Part shown: piece by piece, positions 10,406 through 19,735 of the stretch
Position numbering within the stretch: the first letter of the stretch is position 1
Layout: every line of letters begins with the position of its first letter
Origin: Bathynomus jamesi
Taxonomy: Eukaryota > Arthropoda > Malacostraca > Isopoda > Cirolanidae
NCBI GenBank assembly: GCA_023014485.1
Contig: JAJOZX010000920.1
Location: forward strand, 751,001-815,000
Length of the DNA: 64,000 nt
Direction: 5' to 3'
The notes under the pieces: model-generated
Databases searched by the model: none
What the model was told of the DNA's origin: nothing
The model's input: only the letters and a program-made list of their open reading frames with translations
Made by a program: the position numbers and the translations under genes

Positions 10406-11758
10406 ATGCTTATCTTGCCTTAAACCCCCCCCCAGTTGGAAGCATATTTTAGCGCATAGAAATGTCGTAGAATTATCACTTGGATTCCCTCCTCTTTACT
10501 TTAAAATGTTCACTTCATCTTTAAATTGTTTCCTACCTCTCAACTTCTTTGCTTTGCTTTGAAACTTTCACTCGTCTTTAAATTTTCTTACTTCTTTTAA
10601 CCCTCCTTCTTAAAAAGAGCTTCGTAGGGACCAGCCGGTCGGTTGCTGTTTGGTGTCCTTTGTATATTTATTTTTGTGTCTGTATCGTTAGTTTACATTA
10701 CACACTCCGGGTGCATGATTTCTCAGGAGCAAGATACACCACGCGTTTGTGTTTCCTCCCCAAAGTAACGCCAATGTACCCGTTCCAATAACAAGTACAT
10801 TCCTATCATTCTAGGCTTTCTTGATGTACTTTTATCAAAGCTTTAAAATATGAGCACTTTGACGTGAAATTCCTCAAAGACAAAATGAATGAACGCTTCA
10901 TTAGTTTTAATTCTTTCAAACTTTTAACATAATTAAAGTTTTATTGAAAAAAATCACGGTATAAATCTTAAGAGTAAAGTAAATATAGTGTTTTCATATT
11001 AAGAGAATTTCTTCAAATTCTGCTCACGTGATTTGTGTATATTTACACTGAAAAAGGTAAGAGGTTCTTTCAACTTGTTTTTTCTTTTCTTTCATGTACC
11101 GCTTTCTTCGTGTATAAAGATGGGTTTATATAAGGAAAGAAAAACGAGAGAAATATAAGTTAAGAACAAATTTATCTACTCTCATAATTCATTATTATTA
11201 TTATTATTATTATTAATATTATTATTATCACAATGAAACATATTTCGTGTATGAAAACATGAAATACTGAAGTAGAACGAATAAAAATGACTTACACTGA
11301 CAATCAACAAAAAATAAAAACAATGCAAAGAAACAAGGCGTGGAGACTATTCAACAAAATATCTATAATATAAAATATTATAAACACATACAGTGAGAAT
11401 TTGTCATTGACTTATTGTATACAATCACTGACCTTTTCAATTAGAACATTATATGACCAATTTTTGTCGAGAGTTAAACTTTCGACAAAAATTGCTAAAA
11501 ATATTTTTATACTATTTTTTAAATTTTGACAATTTATGGGTAAAAATGGTAAAGTATATTCTTCAGCATTATTACGTCTGGCTAAATTAGATCTTTCCAA
11601 TAACACACAGATAAATTATTAATGAAATATCGGATACTGGAAATTGGTTAACTATTAATGGAAACTTAAATAATTATAGATTACTGCAGACGAAAGACAA
11701 GCCCCCCCCCCCTCCAAAAAGTCGTTATACAGAAAACAAAAATACATGATACATGCAC
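10406..11758. other. Noncoding interval between RT remnant and DUF4789 gene
   Basis: Begins with the decayed 3' tail of the jockey remnant (GGGACCAGCCGGTCGG near 10628) and has an (ATT)n run at about 11188-11228. A 64-codon minus-strand frame at 11412-11606 is kept open in both copies but has no recognisable similarity, so I do not call it a gene. Confidence 0.5.
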
Positions 11759-11764
11759 TTTATT
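11759..11764 (-). terminator. Candidate polyadenylation signal (copy A)
   Basis: AATAAA on the minus strand, about 85 nt past the stop codon of the DUF4789-type gene. The same hexamer is conserved at 37414-37419 in copy B. Confidence 0.55.
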
Positions 11765-11849
11765 TCTACAATAATTTGTCTTTTAGTTTGAACACAGAGG
11801 GCGGTCGTCCATACGTACATAGCGTAATATTAGGCGGCATATTTTTCAG

Positions 11850-12704
11850 TTATCCCTCAAAGCGTGAATTGACTTTCCTGCATGATCCATCTGGGTATCT
11901 TGTGTAAGATGAGGGGCACGAGAAATATTTCGATGTATATTGGGATGGCACTCTATAAGAATGGGGATTTTGAGGGCCCAGTCGGTAAACTGTTTGACAG
12001 TTGCGAAAATAATTTCGTTTGGATCCTGATGGACAGGAAGTCAAAGCAGGTATTACAAACATGTTGCGTATATCAATTGAAATACAAAGTGCGGTTCCGT
12101 TATCATACAGTACTAAAGTAAAGTTTTTTGCGGGCGAACACGAACCCTTAAATAATTTGATATGACATATTTTTGTTTTTGGATCTTGAACCAGATCTTC
12201 CCTCTTACATGGATTTGGCACACATCGTACCATGCCTCTAGAATCTAATTCCAAATATTCGGCAAAAGCACATGACCCTCGTTCGTGTTCCGCATAGCAT
12301 CGCCTTTGTTCTTCATCATAAATGAAGTCGGGTTGACAGTCACAATATACATCACCTGTGAAATCGACGTACAAGATTTCATAACGGCCACAGCTATTAT
12401 CGTCAATACTCACACACTTTTCCCTGTAGAGCAATTCTCCTGCGGGACAAGGTCTAATGACACACTCTGGCAGTGTTTCTCCGTTTATAACGAGCCATTT
12501 TCCTTCGGCGCAAGATGCCCCTGTTAAAAGAGAGTTACACTTTCCTTCAAAGTAAATTGAGCCATCTGAAACACTGCAGTTTGAATCCGTCAGATTTTCA
12601 CTAGGAAAGAACAGACGCTGCTGGTTAGATCCAGCTGGTGATGGTATGGATACTGTCACATTTATGAAGCAAGCGAAAAAGAGATAATGGACACCAATTC
12701 TCAT
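11850..12704 (-). CDS. DUF4789-type secreted cysteine-rich protein (copy A)
   Basis: Single open frame of 284 codons. Residues 1-19 (hydrophobic FFACFINVTVS) form a signal peptide, so the product is probably exported. Residues 48-86 (GSIYFEGKC...GASC...WLVING...C..RPC) resemble the arthropod DUF4789 domain. Cysteines repeat in blocks: 56/65/81/86, 97/105/121/123, 136/145/161/166 and 180/189/207, a module of about 40-44 residues repeated four times, with CPSGS and CPSSY blocks at the end. The molecular function of DUF4789 proteins is not established; an extracellular or cuticle-associated role is only a guess. No intron is needed. All cysteines are conserved in the paralogue at 37505-38359, and both frames are intact, which suggests selection. 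Upstream exons cannot be excluded. Confidence 0.82.
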   Translation of the reverse strand: MRIGVHYLFFACFINVTVSIPSPAGSNQQRLFFPSENLTDSNCSVSDGSIYFEGKCNSLLTGASCAEGKWLVINGETLPECVIRPCPAGELLYREKCVSIDDNSCGRYEILYVDFTGDVYCDCQPDFIYDEEQRRCYAEHERGSCAFAEYLELDSRGMVRCVPNPCKREDLVQDPKTKICHIKLFKGSCSPAKNFTLVLYDNGTALCISIDIRNMFVIPALTSCPSGSKRNYFRNCQTVYRLGPQNPHSYRVPSQYTSKYFSCPSSYTRYPDGSCRKVNSRFEG

Positions 12705-13209
12705 ATTGAATATAGTTTCAAAATATAGTTTTATAAATATTAAAAACTTAAATTATTAAGCAATTTCACTGCTAAACTACTAAGGTTCACTCGCAGTCTG
12801 TAACACGAAGAAATGTGTTACACATTAAATATCCTTCAGAAACCAATTAGATGCCATTATTACATGACTCAAATAAATTTTCAGTCATCATTTTTAGCAT
12901 AGTAACTTCTTATTTTATTTACTATTTTGTGCTATTAAAAATATAATACTAATTTTTTCTAGTAAGACGTTCATATAAACTATTTCATTACCAAATATTA
13001 TTGCAAATAAATTGCTTAGACCATAATTATAAACATAAACATAAAACTTTTAAATAATATTTGGCAACTTATGCTGGAACTTCCCTGGATCATCACGATA
13101 ACTCCACCCACAAGAGAGACTGTAGGGTGGAGAAAGTCATTCAGAGAAAGCAAAAGGTTTCCTGATTCGAGATGCGCACTTCGTGAGAGAAATATTTAAA
13201 TGTAAAGTA

Positions 13210-14429
13210 CAGGGTGTACATAAAGTCAGGATCTATTTTTGTGAAATAATTATTTTTTTCTAATTTTCCTTTTCAGAAGCCCTTAGAATGAATACAGAAG
13301 AGCGTGTGGCAATTGTATTTCTTTCCCTCGATTCGCCAAATTACTATGACATCAGAGAGAAGTTTAGAAGGAGATTTCATAAGCCGGGGCCAATAGACAA
13401 GACAATACGAAAATTGGTGAACAAATTTAAACGAACAGGATCTGTAAATGATGAAGCAAGATCAGGACGACCGTGTATGTCAGATCTTACCGTGAATGCA
13501 GTACGCGGAATTATCACTGAGGAGCCACGTACGTCCGTTCGTGCTGCATCACACAGACTCGGCCTCCCGACGTCATCTGTGCACAAAATTATGAAAGTTA
13601 ATTTGCAGAAGAAAAGCTATCATTTGCAGGTTTTACATGATTTACATGAGGAAGATTTCCCTCGACGAAGTGCTGTGTGTGCTGATCTCGTAGAACAAAT
13701 TTGGAGTAATAATTTAATGGACAACATTCTCTTTAGTGATGAAGCCACTTTCCATACGTGTGGAAAAGTAAATCGCCATAACTGTCGAATTTGGGCAGAT
13801 GAAAGACCGAATGATTTCGTCCAAAATTGGGAAAGAGACTCACCTAAAGTTAATGTCTGGATGGGTTTAACAAAATCTAAGGTTTATGGTCCTTTTTTCT
13901 TTGCTGAAGCTACAGTTACGGGGCTTATTTATCTGGACATGTTGCAGCAATTCCTTGAACCTCAGCTGATTGAGGATAGGATTGTTAGTACCGTCGTCTA
14001 TCAACATGATGGTGCTCCTTGTCACTATGCCAAAATTGTTCAGGATTATCTAAATGGACGTTTTCCAAATCGCTGGATCGGACGCGGAAGCAACAGACCT
14101 TGGCCAGCGAGATCACCAGATTTAACCCCTTTAGATTTCTTTGCATGGGGCTTTATCAAATCGCACGTCTATCAGACGAAGATTACGAGTCTTGAAAACT
14201 TACGTACACGTATACGAACTGCTGCAGATAACATAACCCCGCAAATGCTCCAGAATGTGTTTAGAAATGCTGCGGAACGATTTGAGCTGTGCAGGGATAC
14301 TGATGGGCGTCACGTCGAATCTTACTCTTAATTATTTAATAAATGTTACCACTTTATCATTTTATGATTGAATTCCATATAATTTCCAAGTGCTTCACAA
14401 AAATAGATCCTGACTTTATGTACACCCTG
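13210..14429 (+). mobile_element. DD41D mariner, lineage b, 1220 bp, only in copy A
   Basis: Inverted repeats of about 36 bp start CAGGGTGTACATAAAGTCAG and match at both ends. TA duplications lie at 13208-13209 and 14430-14431. Copy B has the unoccupied site (GTAAAGTA then CAGTAATTC at 38861-38877). The element carries one full-length open transposase, which fits a young insertion. Confidence 0.96.
13288..14331 (+). CDS. Intact DD41D mariner transposase, 347 aa
   Basis: Cuts and re-inserts its own element at TA dinucleotides. The N-terminal third is a paired helix-turn-helix DNA-binding region (KTIRKLVNKFKRTGSV, a GRP-type linker, then TSSVHKIMK). Catalytic aspartates are D151 (ILFSDEATF), D241 (YQHDGAPCHY) and D283 (SPDLTPLDFFAWG); 41 residues separate the last two. 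Length equals that expected for the group, and no stop or shift interrupts it. The start codon lies 78 bp inside the left end. Activity is unproven, but the element is intact from end to end. Confidence 0.95.
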   Translation: MNTEERVAIVFLSLDSPNYYDIREKFRRRFHKPGPIDKTIRKLVNKFKRTGSVNDEARSGRPCMSDLTVNAVRGIITEEPRTSVRAASHRLGLPTSSVHKIMKVNLQKKSYHLQVLHDLHEEDFPRRSAVCADLVEQIWSNNLMDNILFSDEATFHTCGKVNRHNCRIWADERPNDFVQNWERDSPKVNVWMGLTKSKVYGPFFFAEATVTGLIYLDMLQQFLEPQLIEDRIVSTVVYQHDGAPCHYAKIVQDYLNGRFPNRWIGRGSNRPWPARSPDLTPLDFFAWGFIKSHVYQTKITSLENLRTRIRTAADNITPQMLQNVFRNAAERFELCRDTDGRHVESYS

Positions 14430-14431
14430 TA

Positions 14432-14483
14432 TAGTAATTCATGATTGCAATGAAATCGCAAGAAGCCACATTCCTCCCCCTCC

Positions 14484-14521
<38 letters not shown>

Positions 14522-15214
14522 GGGGGATAATAATGATAATAATGATAATAATAATAACTATAGGGGGTTCGCTTCGCTCGCCCCTGACCCTTGCTTTTTT
14601 AATGTTATAAAGGGTTAAAAGATGATTTAAGCAGAGTTAACTAACTTAAAAATTATTTTTGCTGAAGCATAAAGGTGAAGTTTTCTGTTCTGCTTTCCTT
14701 ATCTCCCATACTTATCTTACAAAATTTAATCCGAGAATGTCCATGGCGGTCCCTGAGCCTCGATCTGTTATTTAGGTTACAGCGACTTAAAAGACAAATG
14801 ATGTGGAATTCCCCAAAATCTATCCTTGAAATTGTTTTTGTTCGAAACAAAAGTGGTGAAGATTTCTGTTCCACTCTCCGTATCCTCACACGTAAGACAC
14901 AACAAACACAACCGCCCAACTTTAGGCGGTATTAGGGTTCGAACCCACGAATTAATGGAGTGTTCACGCTGTCTGGCGCTGCCCGAACAGTTATGTGAAA
15001 CAACTTGTATTCTGAGAACACACACATACACACACACATGGAATGCCAGAACGTGTGAGTTTTACATAATGCGAAGGGTAAAAAAACGTGTTTCTAAATA
15101 TAGTGATTTTATAAATGTGTTATTATTTACATTTTACTTTTAATATCAAATCGAAAACTATGGAAAAAAACCGAAGGTGTTTATTTACCTTCGTCAGCCT
15201 TCTGTATATATATA
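14432..15214. other. Noncoding interval with (TA)n and a GGTTCGAACCC block
   Basis: Contains a (TA)n run at about 14486-14519, a GATAAT-type short repeat, and a GGGTTCGAACCC motif near 14935 that resembles a Pol III B box but has no partner A box. The B counterpart is about 38880-39648. No gene is supported. Confidence 0.45.
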
Positions 15215-15601
15215 CAAGGTGTATCAAAAGTCCGTTCTTATATAGGTATTTTGCATTAATAATACTTTTTATTTAGAGTTCAGATAAATGACTTTATGGG
15301 TGACTATATAGATCAAGAGAAGGTGAAATCGGTTTTGCTACATGTTGCTGGTAGAAGCCAGAGGGAGGCATGTCAATTATTCTATGAACGACACCTTAAT
15401 TCGCTGACGTGGCAATGACGTATCAGGGTGTCGTTCATGGAATACTGTAAGTGACATGCTTCCTTCTGGCATGGAACATGAAGCAAAACAATTCTCACCT
15501 TCTTTTGATCTGTATACTCATCCATATCGTCAATTACGTGAACTCTAAATACAAAATATTATTAACGCAAAGTGTCATTGAGAACGGACTTTTGATACAC
15601 C

Positions 15602-15604
<3 letters not shown>
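15215..15604. mobile_element. Palindromic mariner derivative, 390 bp (copy A)
   Basis: Ends are CAAGGTGTATCAAAAGTCCG and its inverted counterpart, next to TA. The left arm encodes the start of a DD41D transposase (MGDYIDQEKVKSVLLHVAGR then SQREACQLFYERHLNS). The right arm is an inverted, diverged copy of the same 5' end. The element is thus two 5' ends head-to-head with everything else deleted. It is present at the same place in copy B (39649-40038). Confidence 0.88.

Positions 15605-15662
<58 letters not shown>
15605..15662. repeat. (TA)n microsatellite at mariner end
   Basis: About 58 bp of TA repeat starting directly at the TA target of the 390-bp mariner derivative. Confidence 0.95.
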
Positions 15663-15664
<2 letters not shown>

Positions 15665-15665
<1 letters not shown>

Positions 15666-16089
15666 CCAATTTATAAATTTATAATTATGTATTTAATGGC
15701 CAGGTATGTACCCATGTTTGGTGCGTAAATCGGTACTATAAGGAATGATGTTTATAATTACGGTTATAAGTGATTGTTATTAGTAACACAGGCCTGCCCT
15801 GCGAATGAAAACTTTGTAAGAGTTGTTTTCTTACTAATAACTGATTTTATATATTTCAACTCCGCTGATTTCGAATAAGGTGTCCATTTTTTTCTATCAC
15901 GTAAGGATTTTCAGCAAACTGGAAGGAAAAAAACAACAACATAAATAAATATTATTTATTTCAATTTACATTAGGTACCTATTTCGCTTTGTTATACTAA
16001 TTACAAATGCAAACAACTTTAAAAGGAAAGAAGACTATTAACGTCAATTACATATTCATCTTTATTTGTCCTGAGTTTTCTTGTGAGAT
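15665..16089. other. Noncoding interval
   Basis: AT-rich duplicated DNA leading into the CMC-like transposase fragment. It may include the decayed 3' end of that element. No gene seen. Confidence 0.4.
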
Positions 16090-16252
16090 CTATGCCTCGA
16101 ATGTACACGCTGTTCCTTTTCTTTTATGTAATAATTCTGGAGTATCCCGTTTCAACATCCAGCAATAATTAATCAGCCATCATGCTGATGTTCCACCTTT
16201 CCTGATATCTCTTCTCCATTTCTTTGATGTCTTGGTGAAACCAAGCATTTAT
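16090..16252 (-). pseudogene. C-terminal fragment of a CMC/Chapaev-like transposase (copy A)
   Basis: Minus strand reads WFHQDIKEMEKRYQERWN then ISMMAD, a 4-bp insertion, then CWMLKRDTPELLHKRKG. It matches the C-terminus of the larger element at 40870-43868 (FHQDIKIMEERYQGRW, MMADYCWCLKRD). Copy B's version (40512-40670) lacks the 4-bp insertion and is in frame. Only the last 50 or so codons remain. Confidence 0.85.
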
Positions 16253-16451
16253 AAGCATTTATAGGCAGTAGTTTTTAATCAAAATTTAATGAAAATTACT
16301 TACATAAGTAATATGAAATATGACATTTTGTGAAAAATCTGTACGTGATGGCGAAAAATGAATATTATTTTCTGAATGAGCGTGCAAAAATTACTATATA
16401 AGTGATAAAATATTTCGAATAACAAAACCATCCATCGCAGGCCTGTGATAA

Positions 16452-16460
16452 ATAATATAA
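16452..16460. other. Putative excision footprint of the CMC-like element
   Basis: Copy A reads ATAA-T-ATAA exactly where copy B has ATAA-[2999-bp element]-ATAA. A never-occupied site should show ATAA once. Two target duplications with one extra base between them is what imprecise excision leaves. Slippage in AT-rich DNA is the alternative. Confidence 0.65.
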
Positions 16461-16595
16461 TCAATGATGAATGCATTGGCCGAGGTTACCAGCTTGGATT
16501 ACACCCAAGCAAATAATATTACTAATTAAGTTATTGATTACATTGATTGATAGAATGAAGTTTTGTCCTTTATTACACAAAATAAAATGGTTTAC

Positions 16596-16735
16596 GAATG
16601 AGACAGAAACATGTCGTTTACAGTTGCGATTAATGAGTTATGAATGAGGCAGAAACATGTCGTTTACAGTTGCGATTAATGAGTTATGAATGAGGCAGAA
16701 AAATGTCGTTTACGGTTTTACAGTTGCAATAAATG
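16596..16735. repeat. 46-bp tandem repeat, about 3 copies (copy A)
   Basis: GAATGAGRCAGAAACATGTC starts at 16596, 16642 and 16688, period 46. The third copy is degenerate. The same array is in copy B from 44008. Confidence 0.9.
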
Positions 16736-17100
16736 TATACACTTGGAATTATGACGCGCGCGGTAAATGGTTAGTCTATATATAATAAAGTTCGGTCAAT
16801 GACACCCAGCCCGAGTGGGGCTTGCACGAATGATGTTTACATGGTGTTAGCTCGTGGGTCAGTGAAGAAGCTGGTGTTCGAAGGGAGAGAAATCGAGGTG
16901 CGTCCAGAGGTCCTTGTAACTAAATTGAAGCGCAAGGCAAGGCATGAGGACATGCCTTGAGTGAATCCTGGCGATGTGACGTCATCTTAGTTGTGCTTGT
17001 GTGACGTCATCTTGATCGTGTTTGAGTTGATGAGTTATATCGCTAATTGTGTTGATGGCATATTGTTAAGGTGTTTGCCAACGTCTCTGCATCTTCCGTT
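16736..17100. other. Noncoding duplicated stretch
   Basis: Contains a doubled TGTGACGTCATCTT phrase (about 16975-17013), a CRE-like TGACGTCA motif occurring twice 25 bp apart in both copies. No gene is supported. Confidence 0.4.
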
Positions 17101-17106
17101 GGTCAC

Positions 17107-17107
17107 T

Positions 17108-17145
<38 letters not shown>
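17107..17145. repeat. (CA)n microsatellite
   Basis: About 39 bp of CA repeat leading into (TA)-rich DNA and the R1 palindrome. Copy B has a similar run at about 44519-44549. Confidence 0.9.
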
Positions 17146-17148
<3 letters not shown>

Positions 17149-17182
17149 TATATATTATATATATATTATAATATATATGATA

Positions 17183-17605
17183 CACACAGACCGTGCATGG
17201 AACAAGGAACTCTTCTGGGATAATTAAATCCACTATAGTCCGAATAAGTAATGGTAAATGACAAATACCATAGTTTTTCTTTTTCATGATGTTAGCCCGA
17301 CGTGGGCAACGGGTCACTCGCAAAGAGGTCCCATAAATATAGCTTCCCTCACCAGCTATCTGCAACAGACAGGATCCAGCTTTGCAGATAGCTGGTGAGG
17401 GAAGCTATATTTATAGGACCTCTTTGCGAGTGACCCGTTGCCCACGTCGGGCTAACATCATGAAAAAAAAAACTATGGTATTTGTCATTTACCATTACTT
17501 ATTCGGACTATAGTGGATTTAATTATCCCAGAAGAGTTCCTTGTTCCATGCACGGTCTGTGTGTATCATAAAAAACTCAGAGGACCATTCTGAGTTCATT
17601 CCCAT
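17183..17605. repeat. R1 palindrome, arms of about 190 bp, only in copy A
   Basis: The left arm (17183-17372) and right arm (17377-17572) are inverted copies of the R1 family, meeting at GATAGCTGGTGAGG-type sequence. The right arm extends to the R1 end CATTCCCA followed by (TA)n. Copy B has only (TA)n between the same flanks, so the whole unit is a presence/absence difference. It could form a very long hairpin. Confidence 0.85.
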
Positions 17606-17639
17606 ATATATATATATATAATATATATATTTTAGAATT

Positions 17640-17845
17640 GTTCCCTGAGATAACTTTTATGAAGTACACACAACTAATGCGCATGGAACAAGGGACTCTT
17701 CTACGATATTAAATTAATTCACTATAGTCCAAATAAGTAATGGTAAATGGCAATACTAATCTTTTTTGTTTTTTATGATGAGAGCACTTGTTTCATGCAC
17801 ATCATTAGTTCTGTGGTTTCCTATATATATATATATATATGTCTG

Positions 17846-17876
<31 letters not shown>

Positions 17877-17880
17877 TAAA
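17640..17880. repeat. Diverged inverted R1 copy and (TG)n
   Basis: GCATGGAACAAGGGACTCTT and ACTATAGTCCAAATAAGTAA match R1 in inverted orientation with many changes. A (TG)n run follows at about 17843-17878. An equivalent older copy is in B at about 44590-44845. Confidence 0.75.
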
Positions 17881-18545
17881 AGGTTTTCCACAGGAAAATA
17901 CATTTTTGTTAAAATTTAAAAATATCGTTTGTCTAAATTAATGTATTAATTCTTTTATTCTGTTTGTATAAATTAAAGTATTAATCTTTAATTTTTTAAT
18001 ATTGTATAAAGTGCCTCACTGCTCAGTCCATTGCTTGGCATCCTTTTTCGATAAGCCTAACGATGCTCTCCACAGATGCCACTGCCACGTCTATAATCTT
18101 AAACGGAGATTCCTAAATTCTAAATGTCCTTTTCGACTATTATAAATCACATAAAAGAGTTAACTGTAGTACCACAATTATATAAATTCTTTTGCTAATA
18201 TCATTATTAGAGTAGGACTTTGCAATTTTAATAATCTTTTGTAAACGTGGCACCATAGGAGTTTCTCCAGGGCAGAGTGCAAACACTTTGAGAGGGCAGT
18301 CGAAGTCTCACCCCTCTGGCGAGTGCGTGCCTCGCCCTTTGGGCAGCCGGTTCAGCTCAGGTCCTTGGTTCGTTAATAACTCTCTAAGCAAGTGGCGTGT
18401 TAAGGATTTGATTTCCTAATTACTCTGCATTGCAAAAGAAATCTAATATTTTAAAAGTGATCTATCCTTGTGAAATAAAGACTGAAAAAGGTAAGTCGTC
18501 ATTTATATCCTTAGACGAGAGAGGCATTCCACTCCCACAACGGAC
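17881..18545. other. Duplicated interval without a firm gene
   Basis: A GC-richer block at 18260-18360 (GGCAGAGTGCAAACACTTTG ...) is well conserved in B, and AAAAAGGTAAGTC near 18486 looks like a splice donor. No coherent exon could be assembled. Confidence 0.3.
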
Positions 18546-18985
18546 GGAGGGAGAGGACACCGTTGAAACGAAGGTATAAATTCTTCTTTCCGTAACGCGC
18601 ACTCAGATCAAGAAAGTACGAAAAGAAGAACCGTGGACATCAGCAGTATAAACTTCATTTCATGAGAAAGAGAAAACTTCATCAACTTGAGTAGTCTAAG
18701 CAACATCATCCTGTTTGCATATACGTTTTGTGTTTCGTATTTATCAATTATTACGAAAGAAATCTTTTATAACTTGAAGAGCCTAATCACTTTCATTAAT
18801 CAATAAAGTAACGTAAATATCATCAACTGTTGCCGCAAAATAGAAGTCAACATCTTCCTTCCTTGAATAATTATATAATCAATTTTAAAAATAGAAAGAG
18901 CCGTTTTGAGCAGAAAACTGAGATTTGTTTATAAAAAATCCTCTGAACAGTTAGCTAGAACGTGAAAAAAGTGTTAGCAGCTGAC
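18546..18985. other. About 440 bp present in copy A, missing from B
   Basis: Copy B jumps from ...AACGGACG to AGGAAGCTTC. In A the segment is flanked by GGACG and TGACG, so a deletion in B through 4-bp GACG microhomology is the simplest reading. It has no terminal inverted repeats and no long frame. Confidence 0.75.
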
Positions 18986-19452
18986 GAGGAAGCTTCTAAC
19001 AGTGGCTGTATCCTCCAGCGCGGGACACGTCAACACGAAGAAGAGGCGACGTCAAACCAAAACATCAACGCGCTGGTGACCAAACTTCCTCAAATCTCCG
19101 TGTGCGGGCTGTCTACGGTTGACCAGACTGGCAGTCGACGGCCTGTTGTGTGGCACGGTCAGAGTGCCGATCGGCTCCCGGGGCCGGACTGGTTTTACTT
19201 TGGAAATTATAGTTTTATAAAGATTCTGTGTTATACAGTATTTTAAAATGAATCGCAAATAGTTTACGCTTTAACTCATTTTATTTCGAAGTTAATGAAA
19301 GAACATGTAAAGTATTGAATAAACTGGTCATACTGTAAGTCTGAGGACACCTTTGAATTCAATGGAAATGTGTTTTTATGTAGAAATAACGTTAGAAATT
19401 AAATTTGTACAAAGCAAGACTACATAATAGGCTGGGTCGAAAATAGGAAATT
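18986..19452. other. Noncoding interval
   Basis: A 90-codon frame crosses 18962-19246 but the reading is disrupted in copy B, so I do not call it. Nothing else seen. Confidence 0.35.
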
Positions 19453-19735
19453 TTTATATTTCTTAAAAAGTACACTATATGAGAAGTTTCATTTTATCAT
19501 CTTAACAAAATAGTAAAATATCAAGCATGTGCTACCCCTAGCACATACTCCCCCCTTTTTTACCCTCATATTTGCATATATTTAAATGGGAAAAAATTTT
19601 ATTTCTTAAAAAGTACACTATGTGAGAAAGTTTTTTTAATCACTTTAACAAAATATTAAAAAATCAAGCATTTTCTACCCTACTATCCCTATCACATGCC
19701 CCTCCTCCCTTTTTTACCTTCATATTTGCATATGT
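19453..19735. repeat. Imperfect direct repeat, two units of about 145 bp
   Basis: TTTCTTAAAAAGTACACTAT occurs at the start of each half, followed by similar AT-rich DNA, a CT-rich CACATRCYCC block and CATATTTGCATAT. Copy B has the same pair at about 45985-46270. Confidence 0.8.

Noticed and set aside
11412..11606. 64-codon minus-strand frame, also open at 37071-37265
   Set aside because: Short, no recognisable domain or signal, and AT-rich; shared openness over a few percent divergence is weak evidence.
16596..16735. CRISPR-like array
   Set aside because: Only three 46-bp units without distinct spacers, in a eukaryotic context; a simple tandem repeat.
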